A DNA stretch of 64,000 nucleotides from Gordionus sp. m RMFG-2023 (Eukaryota; Nematomorpha; Gordioida; Chordodea; Parachordodidae). The stretch's first letter is position 1, and the number at the start of each line of letters is the position of its first letter. The notes under the pieces were generated by a model that had not been told where the DNA came from, made no database searches, and saw only the letters and a list, made by a program, of their open reading frames with translations. The stretch spans positions 36,371,561 through 36,435,560 of the forward strand of contig NC_088775.1 of NCBI RefSeq assembly GCF_954871325.1, given 5' to 3'. The position numbers and the translations under genes were made by a program. Positions 54,446 through 64,000 of the stretch are shown piece by piece.

Positions 54446-56082
54446 TAATAGTGCTTACAAATTGAGCGTTGCAACGCTCCGTTTAAAAATCTAATAATGC
54501 ATTTTAAATGGTATTGTGCAAATTGGATTTTTTTACGGCAAGCGTTAAAAAAAAGCAATCTGGTTTGATTTTTTTGTGCTTTTTTATTTTTGCGGGAAAA
54601 TTTAAATGGATACAAAAATGTAAGTATAAATTTATCTCATATATTAATTGATAATATAACATTTAGAATATATAAATTTATATTTATATAATTTTATAAT
54701 ATATTAAATGATATTTTATATAATTTATTCATTTATATTTATAGCCCAGTCAAGTAAATAGACTTGTGGAGGAAAGACTCTTGGCTCTTTAGGAAAAGGT
54801 GCCATCCGAGAGCCAGTAAAATATATATTTTTATCTATAATTTAATATAATTTTAGATTGTATCTACTATCAATGGAAGCAGGCTTAGAAAGCATGGACC
54901 ATAATAATAGATACCTCTTCAAAAGTGAGACATCAAGATTGTATCATAGTTTGATGTTGCAATCTAAATATCAAACTAATGTTGAAATATCTACTTCAAC
55001 AGAAATACCTTCAAATGATACACCTTTATCTATATTTAATGATATAATATCTTAAATATTTTTGTATTGTAAATATTTTTATTTTTATATATTTATAATA
55101 AAGTAATATTCTATATTATAGTGTCCATTTTTGAAAAAAATATAAGCTAAAATTTGGGAGCTATTAAGATGTAGTAGTGTGTATATATATTATAAATTTT
55201 GAAACAATAATTATTTAGAGATCTAAATTTGAAGCCTTTCTAGGATTTTAATTCATTTACATATTTTTTTAATCTAAAAAATACCACTATATTTTAAAAA
55301 GATTACAAGCTAGGATAAGTAAAAATCTAATGTATCCTTGCATTTTTTTTAACCATAATTTAGCCAATATTATCTTCAGAATATGTAAAAAAAATAATAG
55401 TGTTTGTAATTTTAAGATATTGACCTTTTATATAGATAACTTTTATGGTTTATTGAGCCAATATTTTATTTTGACATCACCTTATGTAAATATAATAAAT
55501 TAAATGAAATAAAATTGTATTATTTTAATAAGACATTTAATACTCTCTTACATGTTCTAGTGATCATTTTTATTCTTAAAGAAAAAAAAATATATTTAAA
55601 ATTTTTCTATTTGCATTATTTGTTAATCTATTTATTTTTATATAATAGATATCTTATTCTATTTAAGGTGAATATATATAAATAAACAAACTTTTATAAA
55701 TTTATTTAGCATTTTTATTTAAATATGTAGATTATTATAAATATATTAAGGTAGGATAAATAAATAAATTTACAAATGTGTGTAGATTTTTTTAAATACT
55801 ATACATTAAAAATCATTTATGAATTTAAAAAATCTTTGAATAAATTTCTATCCATGAATATTTTAGTAGTCTTCCTTCTCGTCTTAGTAGAATTTGGTTT
55901 TTTAATAATTAAATATAAAGCAATAATTTGCTTATCTTGTAATCTTAATATGTCCATATTTTAATAAAAATAAAATCACGATTCAATTTTAAACAAAGAA
56001 AAAACGTACTGCTTTCAATTTAAACACAGATGCATTACGTTAAAAAACGTACTGCAAACGCAAATGCTCAATTTGTGCGCAC
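54446..56082. mobile_element. DNA transposon of 1.6 kb with 8-bp duplication TATAATGA
   Basis: It interrupts Gypsy-3 pol, with TATAATGA at 54438-54445 and 56083-56090. Pol reads in frame across the site when the element and one duplication are removed. The ends share AGTGC(T/G)(T/C)ACAAATTGAGC in inverted orientation. The 8-bp duplication suggests hAT or a related group. Inside, 54735-55055 has exon-like features (see the separate entry). The right end phrase GCTCAATTTGTGCGCACTAT also occurs at about 42036 inside Gypsy-2. Confidence 0.72.
54735..55055 (+). other. Exon-like pair inside the 1.6-kb transposon
   Basis: An acceptor-like TTTATAG near 54745 is followed by VNRLVEERLLAL, a TAG, and EKVPSES. 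After a second acceptor-like TTTTAG near 54856 come LYLLSMEAGLESMDHNNRYL and about 45 further polar residues to a TAA at 55055. No family recognised. It may be part of the element's own protein or captured host sequence. Confidence 0.3.
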
Positions 56083-56295
56083 TATAATGAATCACTTAAA
56101 ATAAAAAAATTACAAGCGTTTATTGGACTTCTTAAGTATTATCATCGTTTCACTACTAATTTGGCAACAAAGGCGTCAATATATAATCTATTACTAAAAA
56201 TAATCGATGGTATGGTCAGAAATTTATGATAACGCACACATAATTGACGCTCCTCTGCTAACGTCATAGCTACAATCTAGACCATTAATTCTCAC

Positions 56296-57251
56296 TAGGC
56301 CTATTCAAAAAAAATTCGAATAATAAATTATTTGTTTTATCCGAATATGAATAATTATTTATTAGAATCGAATAAAACGAATTATTCGGAATATTTAATA
56401 AAGTGCTCTTAATAAATCTAACATTTTTCATTTCTATTTGATGACCTTCCAATTTGACAGGTAATGTGTTAATAAAAAGTCTAGCACAAATTAACGCAAT
56501 ATTTAAATTTTTATTTACTGTATTTTTCGAATCTCGCGAAAAATTTATTTTTTGAATCTCATAATAAATTATATTAAGAAATTACACAAACCAAAGATAT
56601 ATAAAAATATAATAAATTTCTACAATAAATTATTGCTAGTAGCCTAATTATGTTAAAAGAGAATGCTTAATAAAATAGTTATGTTCCCCACAAAAAGAGC
56701 GATTATAAGGAAATATCAAATCAATAAAGAAGGTGAAAAGGCTGCTTCAATCATTTCAAAAGCATTAGAAAATGTAAAGGCAAAAAAACATTCCCTCTTA
56801 TTAATCATTATAATAGGTTTTTTTCACACCTAGGGAATATCTATCTATATAAGGAACATCAACTGCTTGTGAACGGTTATTCTTAGTTGGAACTAATTTG
56901 TTGTCAAAAAATCGCATGTCAGATAAGAAAGAAAATATAAGAAAAACTCTTTGCCTTAAAAATTGACCTAGAATTATGAATTAAATTAATAGTATTTTTT
57001 GTTTATAACTTGATTACATATTTTTTTTTATCATCAGATTATTGATTACATATTTTTTATTAATTATTATAATACTTTTTCTCTTTGAAATCAAATTTGT
57101 AATAAAAAATTTGTCAATATATTTGAGTATGATATATTTTATTAAGAAAATTAATTTCAATTATTAGAATAATTCAAATCGAATACGAATAGTAAATTAT
57201 TCGATTCGTTTGCACTATTCGATTCGAATTCGTTTTTGTATAATAGGCCTA
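56296..57251 (+). mobile_element. hAT-derived element with exact 8-bp duplication ATTCTCAC
   Basis: Inverted ends TAGGCCTATTC and, inverted, TAGGCCTATTATACAAAAACG. ATTCTCAC lies at 56288-56295 and again at 57252-57259. The subterminal regions repeat GAATAATAAATTATT/CGATTCG words. A decayed hAT C-terminus lies inside at about 56865-56970 (CERLFLVGTNLLSKNRMSD), so it is an internally deleted hAT. It sits in the RNase H region of Gypsy-3. Confidence 0.85.
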
Positions 57252-57321
57252 ATTCTCACTGCAGATGCTTCCAATTATAGTGTGGTCGCTATTATCACAT
57301 CTACAGATAATACTGAAAGGT

Positions 57322-57536
57322 AGTGTTGTTAAACGGCTCGTTTTGAGCCGATTTTTAAAAACAGCTAACAAAATATTTCGCCCAGAAAAATATTACGCAA
57401 ACCTTTTGCTTATAAAAGGAACAAATGTCTAGACATATATTGTCAAAATCTCAAGGCTTAGGCAATATCTTTCTGGCTAAAATATTGAGTTAGCCGTTTT
57501 TAAAAATAGGCTTAAAACGAGCCGTTTAACAACACT
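57322..57536. mobile_element. AGTGTTG MITE, copy 3, with exact 10-bp duplication
   Basis: 215 bp with long inverted ends: AGTGTTGTTAAACGGCTCG plus TTTTGAGCCGATTTTTAAAA on the left, and their near-perfect inverse on the right. ACTGAAAGGT is duplicated at 57312-57321 and 57537-57546. It interrupts RNase H coding sequence of Gypsy-3, which continues across the duplication. This copy sets the family's termini and duplication size. Confidence 0.92.
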
Positions 57537-58931
57537 ACTGAAAGGTTTATTGCATTCGCTTCATGGGTACTCTCAAAAGCTGAACAAAATTATTCTTAAA
57601 TAGAAAATAAATATTATCAATCATTTTCGGTCAGAATAAAATCACAATATACTGTTTGATCTATTTTTAGCCCAATGAGAAATATAGCACAGTTATCACG
57701 AGACTAACTTGATGGAAATTATTCCTAGCTAAATTTCAATGCTATGTAATCTTTAAAAATACCCATAAACACGGGAATGCTGGCTGCTTGTCACGATTAC
57801 CCTCAAACCGGAACCGCATGAGATACCAAGCGAACCTTTGTACAATCCATAACAGAGTTATTATGAAACAACGAAAAATTAGTTTAAAACTAAGATTAAA
57901 GACAAATATAGGTCCAGTGTTAATTCAAATTATGAGATTTTTAGAAAATACGTGGCATACAGAAGTGGATAATACATACACATTTTTTTATAATAATAGA
58001 ACTGGTTCCATCGAATTGTAATACCCAAGTGATTAATATAAGATTCATTATACTGCACGAAGGATATCTAGAAATCCTTCCGTCTACATATATGGTGGCC
58101 CACAGACACAACTAAATAAAAGACAATGGAATCACCCAAGCCAGCCTTTTGCCAGAGTGAATATCGATTTCGCGGGACCTGTAAACAGACAATTATGGTA
58201 ACTCCTCAAAGACAATTTCTCTAAATGGGCAGAAATAGAACCGATTTCGACTAAAGATGCTGAGTTTGCAAATATCTGCGTTTTGTCCTCGTTATATGGT
58301 CACAGATAAAGGGCTTCTTTTTCAAGGAATGGAATTATTAAATTTGTGCAAAGGCTACAGCATAATACACCATAAAATAACACCTAATCATCCACGTTCC
58401 AACGGAGAAGTAGAGAGATTGGTAATATGCTAATTCAAGAAACAATATAAGAGTTATTCGCGTATCGCAATACTCCACATGCGACAATCGCAGTTACTTC
58501 AGCTTCGTTATTATAACGGGAAGACCATTTTCAAAATTAAAACATGAAGGGTTTAAAGATAACTTAGTAATTAAGGAACTAAAAACATTTCAAGATAATG
58601 ATACTGTACGGATAAAGAATCTTAGAGACCAAAGATATCAACCCAGTTATACACCCGAAGAAATAGATCGAGTGAGTATGATTACCTATATTAAACAATC
58701 TCCCAAAGGGATAGAAAAAAAGGCATCTAACTTACGAAATCGATTTACCACGAATAAGGAGAATACTACTAATTAGGGAAAAATAAGGGAAAAGTATATT
58801 TAACTTCCAACAGAAAATCAATTGCCTATAGCAAATTGTTACAGGTAATGAGCATCATTGAATTTAAAGAAAATTCTTCACGTTACTCGACGAGAAGACC
58901 ACTGGAAAGATTTTCTTCAGGTGAAGGATAA

Positions 58932-59110
58932 TGTTATTTTTGAATATTATATTATTTTTGTTATGTTTACATGGAAATGAACTTCATCATTTGAATAGAC
59001 TTTTTTATCATTCTTATTAAACAATAACATTATAAAGTTTGACTAAGAAGCCAGGAATTCCAATAAAGTCATTTATTCAAAATTGTTACCAATTCATTTT
59101 AAGTAGTAAT
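58932..59110 (+). repeat. Probable LTR of Gypsy-3
   Basis: It begins TGTTATTTTTGAATATT directly after the pol stop, contains an AATAAAG word, and is followed by a gag start at 59129. No second complete copy was found, so its limits are approximate. Confidence 0.5.
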
Positions 59111-59128
59111 TTAACGAATTGACGCTGC

Positions 59129-59640
59129 ATGGATATAAACACGAATATACAAATTAAACTACAAGATGATGAACAAGATGTATCTGTCTCGGTATGTTCA
59201 AACAAGAGGAAAATGAATCCATACTCCATTTCGCCAAAGGCTAAAACATTTAGTAATTAATTGCTAGTTTAGGAATACGCTAGAGCATTCTCTACGTGAT
59301 TGGTTCATTGCAGGTCTGTCAAACATTTATATTACCCTACATTTATTAGCCAATGACGATATCACTTTTGGTAAAGCTTTAGAAAATACCTACGGGTATG
59401 GAAAACTAGAGAATAGAAGTAGCGAGACTGCAATCAACATCAAATATTGTCAATTTAGTTTAAAATGATATTAATAATAAGCTAACATTCAAGACCGGTA
59501 CATAAATGCCTTTTGGAGCTTGTATAAGTTGTGGGTCTCATTTTCGTAATCGCGGCCCTTTCAAAACTGCTACATGTTACAGCTGCAATAAAGTAGGGCA
59601 CATTGCTAAAGTATGAAGAAATAAAAATTCAAATAATCTA
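59129..59640 (+). pseudogene. Gypsy gag remnant following the Gypsy-3 LTR
   Basis: ATG at 59129 starts MDINTNIQIKLQDDEQDVSV. Fragments of capsid follow in several frames (LRDWFIAGLSN), then the zinc-knuckle pair [20 protein letters not shown] and [12 protein letters not shown] before a stop in place of the last Cys. It matches the Gypsy-2 knuckle in layout. Its position after pol and an LTR indicates a second, tandem element of which only gag is left. Confidence 0.75.
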
Positions 59641-60430
59641 AATATTTTCAGATATAACATTATCCTTCGCCTGGAGAAAATCTTTCCAGTGGTCTTCAAG
59701 TTCTCTTCGGGTAACTTGAAGAATTTTTTTTTAGTTCAGAATGATGTTCATTAGTTGTAGGCAATTGATTATATGAAGCTCAACACATTTTCCCTTATTT
59801 TTTCCTGGCTAATAGCATTCCCCTTATTCGTGGTAAATCGATTTCGAAAGTGATTTAAATGTCTTGTCTTACGTCACGATTCAGTTTCAGCTTTTATAGA
59901 ATTGGAAGAGATGATTCTTGTAGCATTATATGAAATAATCAAATGGTAAGAAAATTGTATTTTCAGAAGCGTTATCATTATTAAGTTCATGTTAATAATA
60001 TCATTTAAATTAATAATTAAATTTATTTATATAATATTGAATCGTTAATTAAATTATAATTCGCTTATAACTTATTCAATCATTTATTATTCTATTAAAC
60101 TATATGGCATTAAACGTTTTTATAAATTTGTTATATTTTATTTTGTTGAATTTTATATTATTTCATTCTAATTTAAACTTCATATTATACTTCATTTTGT
60201 TTAACTATTTTATTTTATTTATTCAAAATTTTTATGTATATAAACTTATCAAAATTTTATAAGATCAATTTTTTATATTGATTTTAAATAACAAAATGGA
60301 ATTATAATTTTTAACTTTTAAATTGAAATAAATAATATATAATATACTATCAAATTAAATTAAAGTTAGGTTGTGAACTTAGAACATAACCCTGCCTCAC
60401 CATATCATCATAGTGGCAGCGGAACATGCA

Positions 60431-61000
60431 TTATGTAGCTAGTGATTTCGTTTTTCCCGCTCCTAAGTGTCCTGAATGCAATTCTTGTAGCATCCATTTT
60501 CTCATGTTCGAAGGAATGAAAACTCTGTTTTCTTTATAAAGACAATCTTTCAATATACATGATTTTTTCCCCATGTTTTTAAACGTTTTATGTTCCCCTG
60601 TCCTACTGTCTTTCACAAATTCCATTATCTCTTATTTTCTCTTTGTCATTTACAGTTTATTTTAATATATTTTCAAAATTTCTCTGTATGCTCCATAAAT
60701 TGTTATCTTCAGTTTCAATTCCCATTAAGTGTCTAGTTTCCTTATCATCTGCTTATAGTAATCGAGTTAAACAGTCCATCCATAACTACTCTCCTTTTCT
60801 GTAGTCTCATAGACATACGCGTATTTTCTAGTCCCTTCATAAATATAAATACCAGAGGTTTATGATTTGTTATTATCGTAAATTTTGTACCAATAAAATA
60901 TTCCTGAAATTTCTTTACAGCAAAAATTATAGCTAAAGCTCCACGCTCCATGTTCATGCAGTTTATTCCTGATTTCAAAAACGCTCTAAAGACAAAGGCT
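60431..61000 (-). pseudogene. Gypsy RNase H and integrase finger fragment, minus strand
   Basis: From 60978 downward: INCMNMERGALAIIFAVKKF, then FTIITNHKPLVFIF and RMSMRLQKRRVVM (RNase H). After a gap, from 60625: TGEHKTFKN, NRVFIPSNMRKWMLQELHSG and HLGAGKTK, the start of the integrase zinc finger. The integrase core is absent. The minus-strand pol tail at 59655-59848 may be the far end of the same copy. Confidence 0.75.
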
Positions 61001-61289
61001 GTTGGCTTTTCTTTTCAATCTCCCTATATGAAATAAAACTGCTCCAAATCATCGTTTCGACACGTCTGCAGCTTTTTCAATAGATAAATTTGGGTTTTAG
61101 TAGTTTAATGTGGATGGTTATTAGTGTTTTAATTTGTTAAAACTTTTTTTTGGTCCATTTTTCTTTGTTGACTATTTTGTAAAGTAGATCTACTAAGCCC
61201 ACAAAAGTTGTTTAAAAATTACCTAAAGTAGCTCGCCACAAATAAAAATAAGAAAAGTTCATCCGTTGTCAGATTCTATCATCCTAAAT

Positions 61290-61448
61290 GTGCTTATTGT
61301 AATAGCTGCTGACCCATCGAAAAGAGGATTGGGAGCACTTTTATTTCATATAGAAGGAGATGAGGAAGATAAACCAATAGCCTTGGCCTCTAAAGCGTTA
61401 TTGAAATCAGAAATAAATTACATGAATGTAGAGCACGGTTTTAAATAA
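61290..61448 (+). pseudogene. Gypsy RNase H fragment, plus strand
   Basis: It reads AADPSKRGLGALLFHIEG, then KPIALASKALLKSEINYMNV and EHG before a stop. This is the N-terminal half of a Gypsy RNase H domain, with the first catalytic Asp in AADPS. Its end overlaps in sequence with the start of the minus-strand fragment at 60978, so the two halves lie head to head. Confidence 0.75.
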
Positions 61449-63196
61449 TTTTTCAAATAGTATTGATTCTAATGATGAGCATTGAACTTTTTCAGAGTTT
61501 ATCTTTGTGAATTGTATTAGAATATTGTTTTCTTATATTATAGATACTATGTAGAATTCTACAAAAAAAACTTTTAGATTTGGTTCAAGTGATTGATTTA
61601 TCTCAAAACATATACGACAAATTAATAACCAAAAAATATAACATTAAGTAAACTTTGACTAGCGCGTAGGTAATCTTTAAGATGCAATATATATGTAGAG
61701 CCGATTGAGTATTTATAAGATATCAATCTTCATTTATGGAGACATTTTATCCCAAATAAAAATATGCTTTTTAAATAAAAGGAATATTTTAATCATCTTT
61801 AAATTTTATTACCTAAAAACCCTTCCATGTCCACCGTTGTAACCATTCATAAAATTATTTTGGCTAAATTTTATTATCTTGAGATAAATTTAGCGTATTT
61901 AATTGTTGTATTACTACATTAGGGAAATTTTGCCTGAGCATGTGATTAATGAGATTAATAAGTAAAAAGAAATTTTTGCAAAATTTCCATTGTTTCGTAT
62001 TCTTGCATATTTGCCTATTAAAAAGGTATGAATGAGAAAACCTTTTCTTGAATATAGGCCATATTGGTTAGCTCTTTTAAATATCCTTAGAAATATAGAT
62101 AAATTAAAATGATAAAAAATTGATATATGAAGCCAAAAAATATTGATATGATTAAGTAATCCTGAGTAGTATATAACATATATAATAGGAAACCCTTGAT
62201 CCATAAGAAAGTTGGGGTCAAGAATATTATGGATATGCCCATGCTATAACCATCACCTATATCTCAATATTCCTTTCTTACTTCAGTTCTTCTTTGCAAT
62301 ATAAGCACTATAAATTTCAATTAAATGGCACTGGCGCGTATTACCCGATTGACCAAACATATAGCACGATATTTGTCTATTATTGCAATATAACTCGATT
62401 TTTCTTTAACTTTTTCAATTCCTCTATAATTTTTCTCTCTATAATGTAAGAAGCAATTTTCCTATAATAGTGATGTGAACCCTTTTGCAAAAAATGGTTC
62501 GGAGATAAAAAAAAAAAAGAGGGATAGTTCTGGGTTTGGAGAGCGTAAAGAAATATTGGCGCACTTATATATTTTTATATTATTTATAACAAAAATGAAA
62601 TTTTTCTTATAAAGCTAAAAACTAAGGAAAATGCGATGAAAATGAAAAATAATTCCAATAAAATTTGACATAGTTGTAAAATATTTTGAACACTCAGTAG
62701 AAATAATTATTAAAGAAGTTGAGGAGAGATGGAAAATAAGGTGCGTGGTAACCATTTAAAGTTTAAAATTTATTGTAAGAATAAAAGAATAATAAAATAT
62801 TTTAACATTGGATCACATTAGTTTTGGAAAGGTGAAAATATGATTATTTATTTTAAATATATTATAAAACTTAATTTAAAATAAATATTAAAAAAATTTA
62901 AAAAAATATTTTAAAAAGGGGGGAGGGGAAGAGGAAAAGAAAAAAAGAGCAAGTTATTGGATTATTTCTTTCCTATAATATTGTTAAATAGGCTCAATCC
63001 TAACAGTCGAAAAATTGCGCTTGTTGAGGTAAGAGTAAGCTTTTTTCAAGATTGAGCTATAAGTTTAAACCTCCGAGACTAAGATGATAATTTTCGCTTA
63101 AAAATCTGGTTTAGCTTTAGACGTATCAAAACCTGCAAAAAATGAAGTAACTTATCACCTATACTTGTCGAAGGTTGACCTGACTATATTTTAAAT
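61449..63196. other. No gene seen
   Basis: AT-rich sequence without a supported feature. A purine-rich stretch at 62910-62950 and a GC-richer patch near 62330 remain unexplained. Confidence 0.4.
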
Positions 63197-63395
63197 AAAG
63201 CAGAAGAGGCGGAGGCTTATAAAAACTTCTATAAACTTATGAAAATTAAAATATTGGAAAATAAAACTGTTTGCTTCTCTATCTTCTATGTGGCTATAAA
63301 AATATGAAAAAGATTTTTGTATAACAATAATAAAGAGAAAAGGGATTCAAATTTAACACTTTTGAAAAAATATTAAAAATTTTTGGCGGGAGGCT
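63197..63395. repeat. Dispersed repeat R2, copy 2
   Basis: It shares CTCTATCTTCTATGTGGC, AATAAAGAGAAAAGGGATT and AAAATATTAAAAATTTTTGG with 43600-43790 in the same orientation. It continues into GCGGGAGGCTCAGGCCCTC. Confidence 0.6.
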
Positions 63396-63522
63396 CAGGC
63401 CCTCTTCAAAATTTGAAAAGGGGACTAAAAATAAAAAAAATAATGGAAGTGTTTTAGTTTCCCCGTAGCACCCCTCTCGTAATACACCAATGATAAAAAC
63501 ATTCTAAGGTTCAAACTTTTGA

Positions 63523-63757
63523 ATTTTCGGCATCGCTAATATCAAGAGACAAAATATCAAGTATCTTGATAAAGGTAACCGAATCTTTATAGACAATTTA
63601 CAAAGATTAACAGACCAGAAAATTAAATCTAAATCAAATAAAAAAATGTTCAATAGAAGAATAGATAGATTTTTTAAACCTCAAAACATTAATCCAACTT
63701 GTCCAAATGATTTAACAATTTATTCTGTTATTGAAAAATTGAACCAATTTCAATAGT
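63523..63757 (+). other. Open coding-like stretch without ATG at its head
   Basis: About 77 codons are open with a polar, protein-like translation (KYLDKGNRIFIDNLQRLTDQ, RRIDRFFKPQNINPTCPNDL, VIEKLNQFQ) and a TAG end. No start codon stands at its head and no family is recognised. It could be an exon or a transposon fragment. Confidence 0.25.
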
Positions 63758-64000
63758 TGAGAATTCTTTCTTAATTAATATTAAAACAATATTACCAAAA
63801 AATGTAACGAGCAGACAAAAATTGGTTGGTAGATAGGAAGAAGAAATAAATAATTTTAAAAAATTAGAACAAAAGATTTAACAATAGATTACCATTGTCA
63901 TTATTATGTACATCTTTCATGTGTTTTATTATAAAAAAAAGTATAATAATGAAAAAAATTATATCTATTAGAGGTCTACAAAGACCAAGACCCAGGTCTG
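63758..64000. other. No gene seen; possible GCCCG-family start at the window end
   Basis: The last 28 bases (TAGAGGTCTACAAAGACC...) resemble the AGAGRTCTGCA terminus of the GCCCG MITE family, but the window ends there. Confidence 0.35.

Larger units (their letters stand above)
54280..58931 (+). pseudogene. Gypsy-3 pol, shattered by three DNA transposons
   Basis: Pieces of one Mag-like pol occur in order. 54350-54420: KCVFKIKEIEYLGHKI (reverse transcriptase thumb). 56083-56230: KIKKLQAFIGLLKYYHRF. 56284 and 57252-57300: RNase H start (ADASNYSVVAII). 57547-57600: FASWVLSKAEQNYS. 57775-57810: HGNAGCLSRLPS. 58130-58430: integrase with RVNIDFAGPVNR, NFSKWAEIEPIS, the second Asp, and an SNGEVERL Glu box. 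58460-58520: YRNTPHATIAV. The tail STRRPLERFSSGEG ends at a TAA (58931). Interruptions at 54446-56082, 56296-57251 and 57322-57536 each have target duplications. Removing each with one duplication copy rejoins pol sense. Stops and frameshifts add to the damage. Confidence 0.82.
58731..59848. repeat. Inverted repeat: pol tail and LTR start in both orientations
   Basis: 58731-58936 (plus) and 59655-59848 (minus) share ATCGATTTACCACGAATAAG, CAATTGCCTA, GAAGACCACTGGAAAGATTT and GAAGGATAATGTTAT. Thus two Gypsy-3-type 3' ends face each other, with the gag fragment between them. Confidence 0.85.

Noticed and set aside
1-64000. tRNA, rRNA or other structured RNA genes
   Set aside because: No cloverleaf with conserved A and B box elements or rRNA core was recognised by eye. 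A tRNAscan or Infernal run would be decisive.

Overview
The window looks like nuclear DNA from an AT-rich invertebrate animal. It has spliced genes with GT-AG introns, two recognisable metazoan genes (a two-pore-domain K+ channel and the mitochondrial pyruvate dehydrogenase phosphatase regulatory subunit, PDPR), no operon structure, and a heavy load of eukaryotic transposons (MULE, hAT, Ty3/Gypsy, RTE-type LINE, MITEs). The phylum cannot be fixed from the sequence alone.

Layout. 1-7.9 kb: repeat-rich spacer with a 1-kb dispersed repeat, a MITE with an 8-bp target duplication, an RTE-type reverse transcriptase remnant and a small MITE. 7.9-17.3 kb: one complete MULE DNA transposon (MULE-1, 9.4 kb), delimited by a 10-bp target duplication. 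Its terminal inverted repeats are arrays of a 14-bp sub-repeat carrying an almost invariant GCGAA, and it contains a spliced FLYWCH/MULE transposase gene with two single-base frameshifts. 18.2-20.3 kb: the last two coding exons of a K2P potassium channel (+ strand). 21.4-23 kb: hAT remnant and a MITE. 25.5-26.6 kb: an intronless gene for an unrecognised single-pass membrane protein (+ strand).

29.2-44.1 kb: the last three coding exons of PDPR (- strand). One of its introns is about 14.2 kb long and is packed with transposons: a hAT with an 8-bp duplication (32.1-33.1 kb), a long-arm foldback element with GGCGC sub-repeats (33.5-35.4 kb), a second small MULE with a 9-bp duplication (MULE-2, 37.0-38.3 kb) and a Gypsy element (Gypsy-2, 38.6-42.4 kb).

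45.5-53 kb is a nested stack: a 5.1-kb Gypsy (Gypsy-1, 5-bp duplication ATGAT) lies inside a hAT, next to or inside a second hAT remnant. 54.3-61.5 kb is a wrecked Gypsy cluster (Gypsy-3) split by three DNA transposons, each with its own target duplication, followed by inverted and head-to-head Gypsy fragments. The remainder is AT-rich sequence in which I see no gene.

The most unusual signal is the MULE theme. Three elements here (MULE-1, MULE-2, the foldback element) build their inverted repeats from short tandem units of about 14 bp, each with a different GC-rich core. MULE-1 and the foldback element also share an outer terminus. This suggests a family whose ends are multi-site arrays that diversify in core sequence while the spacing is kept.
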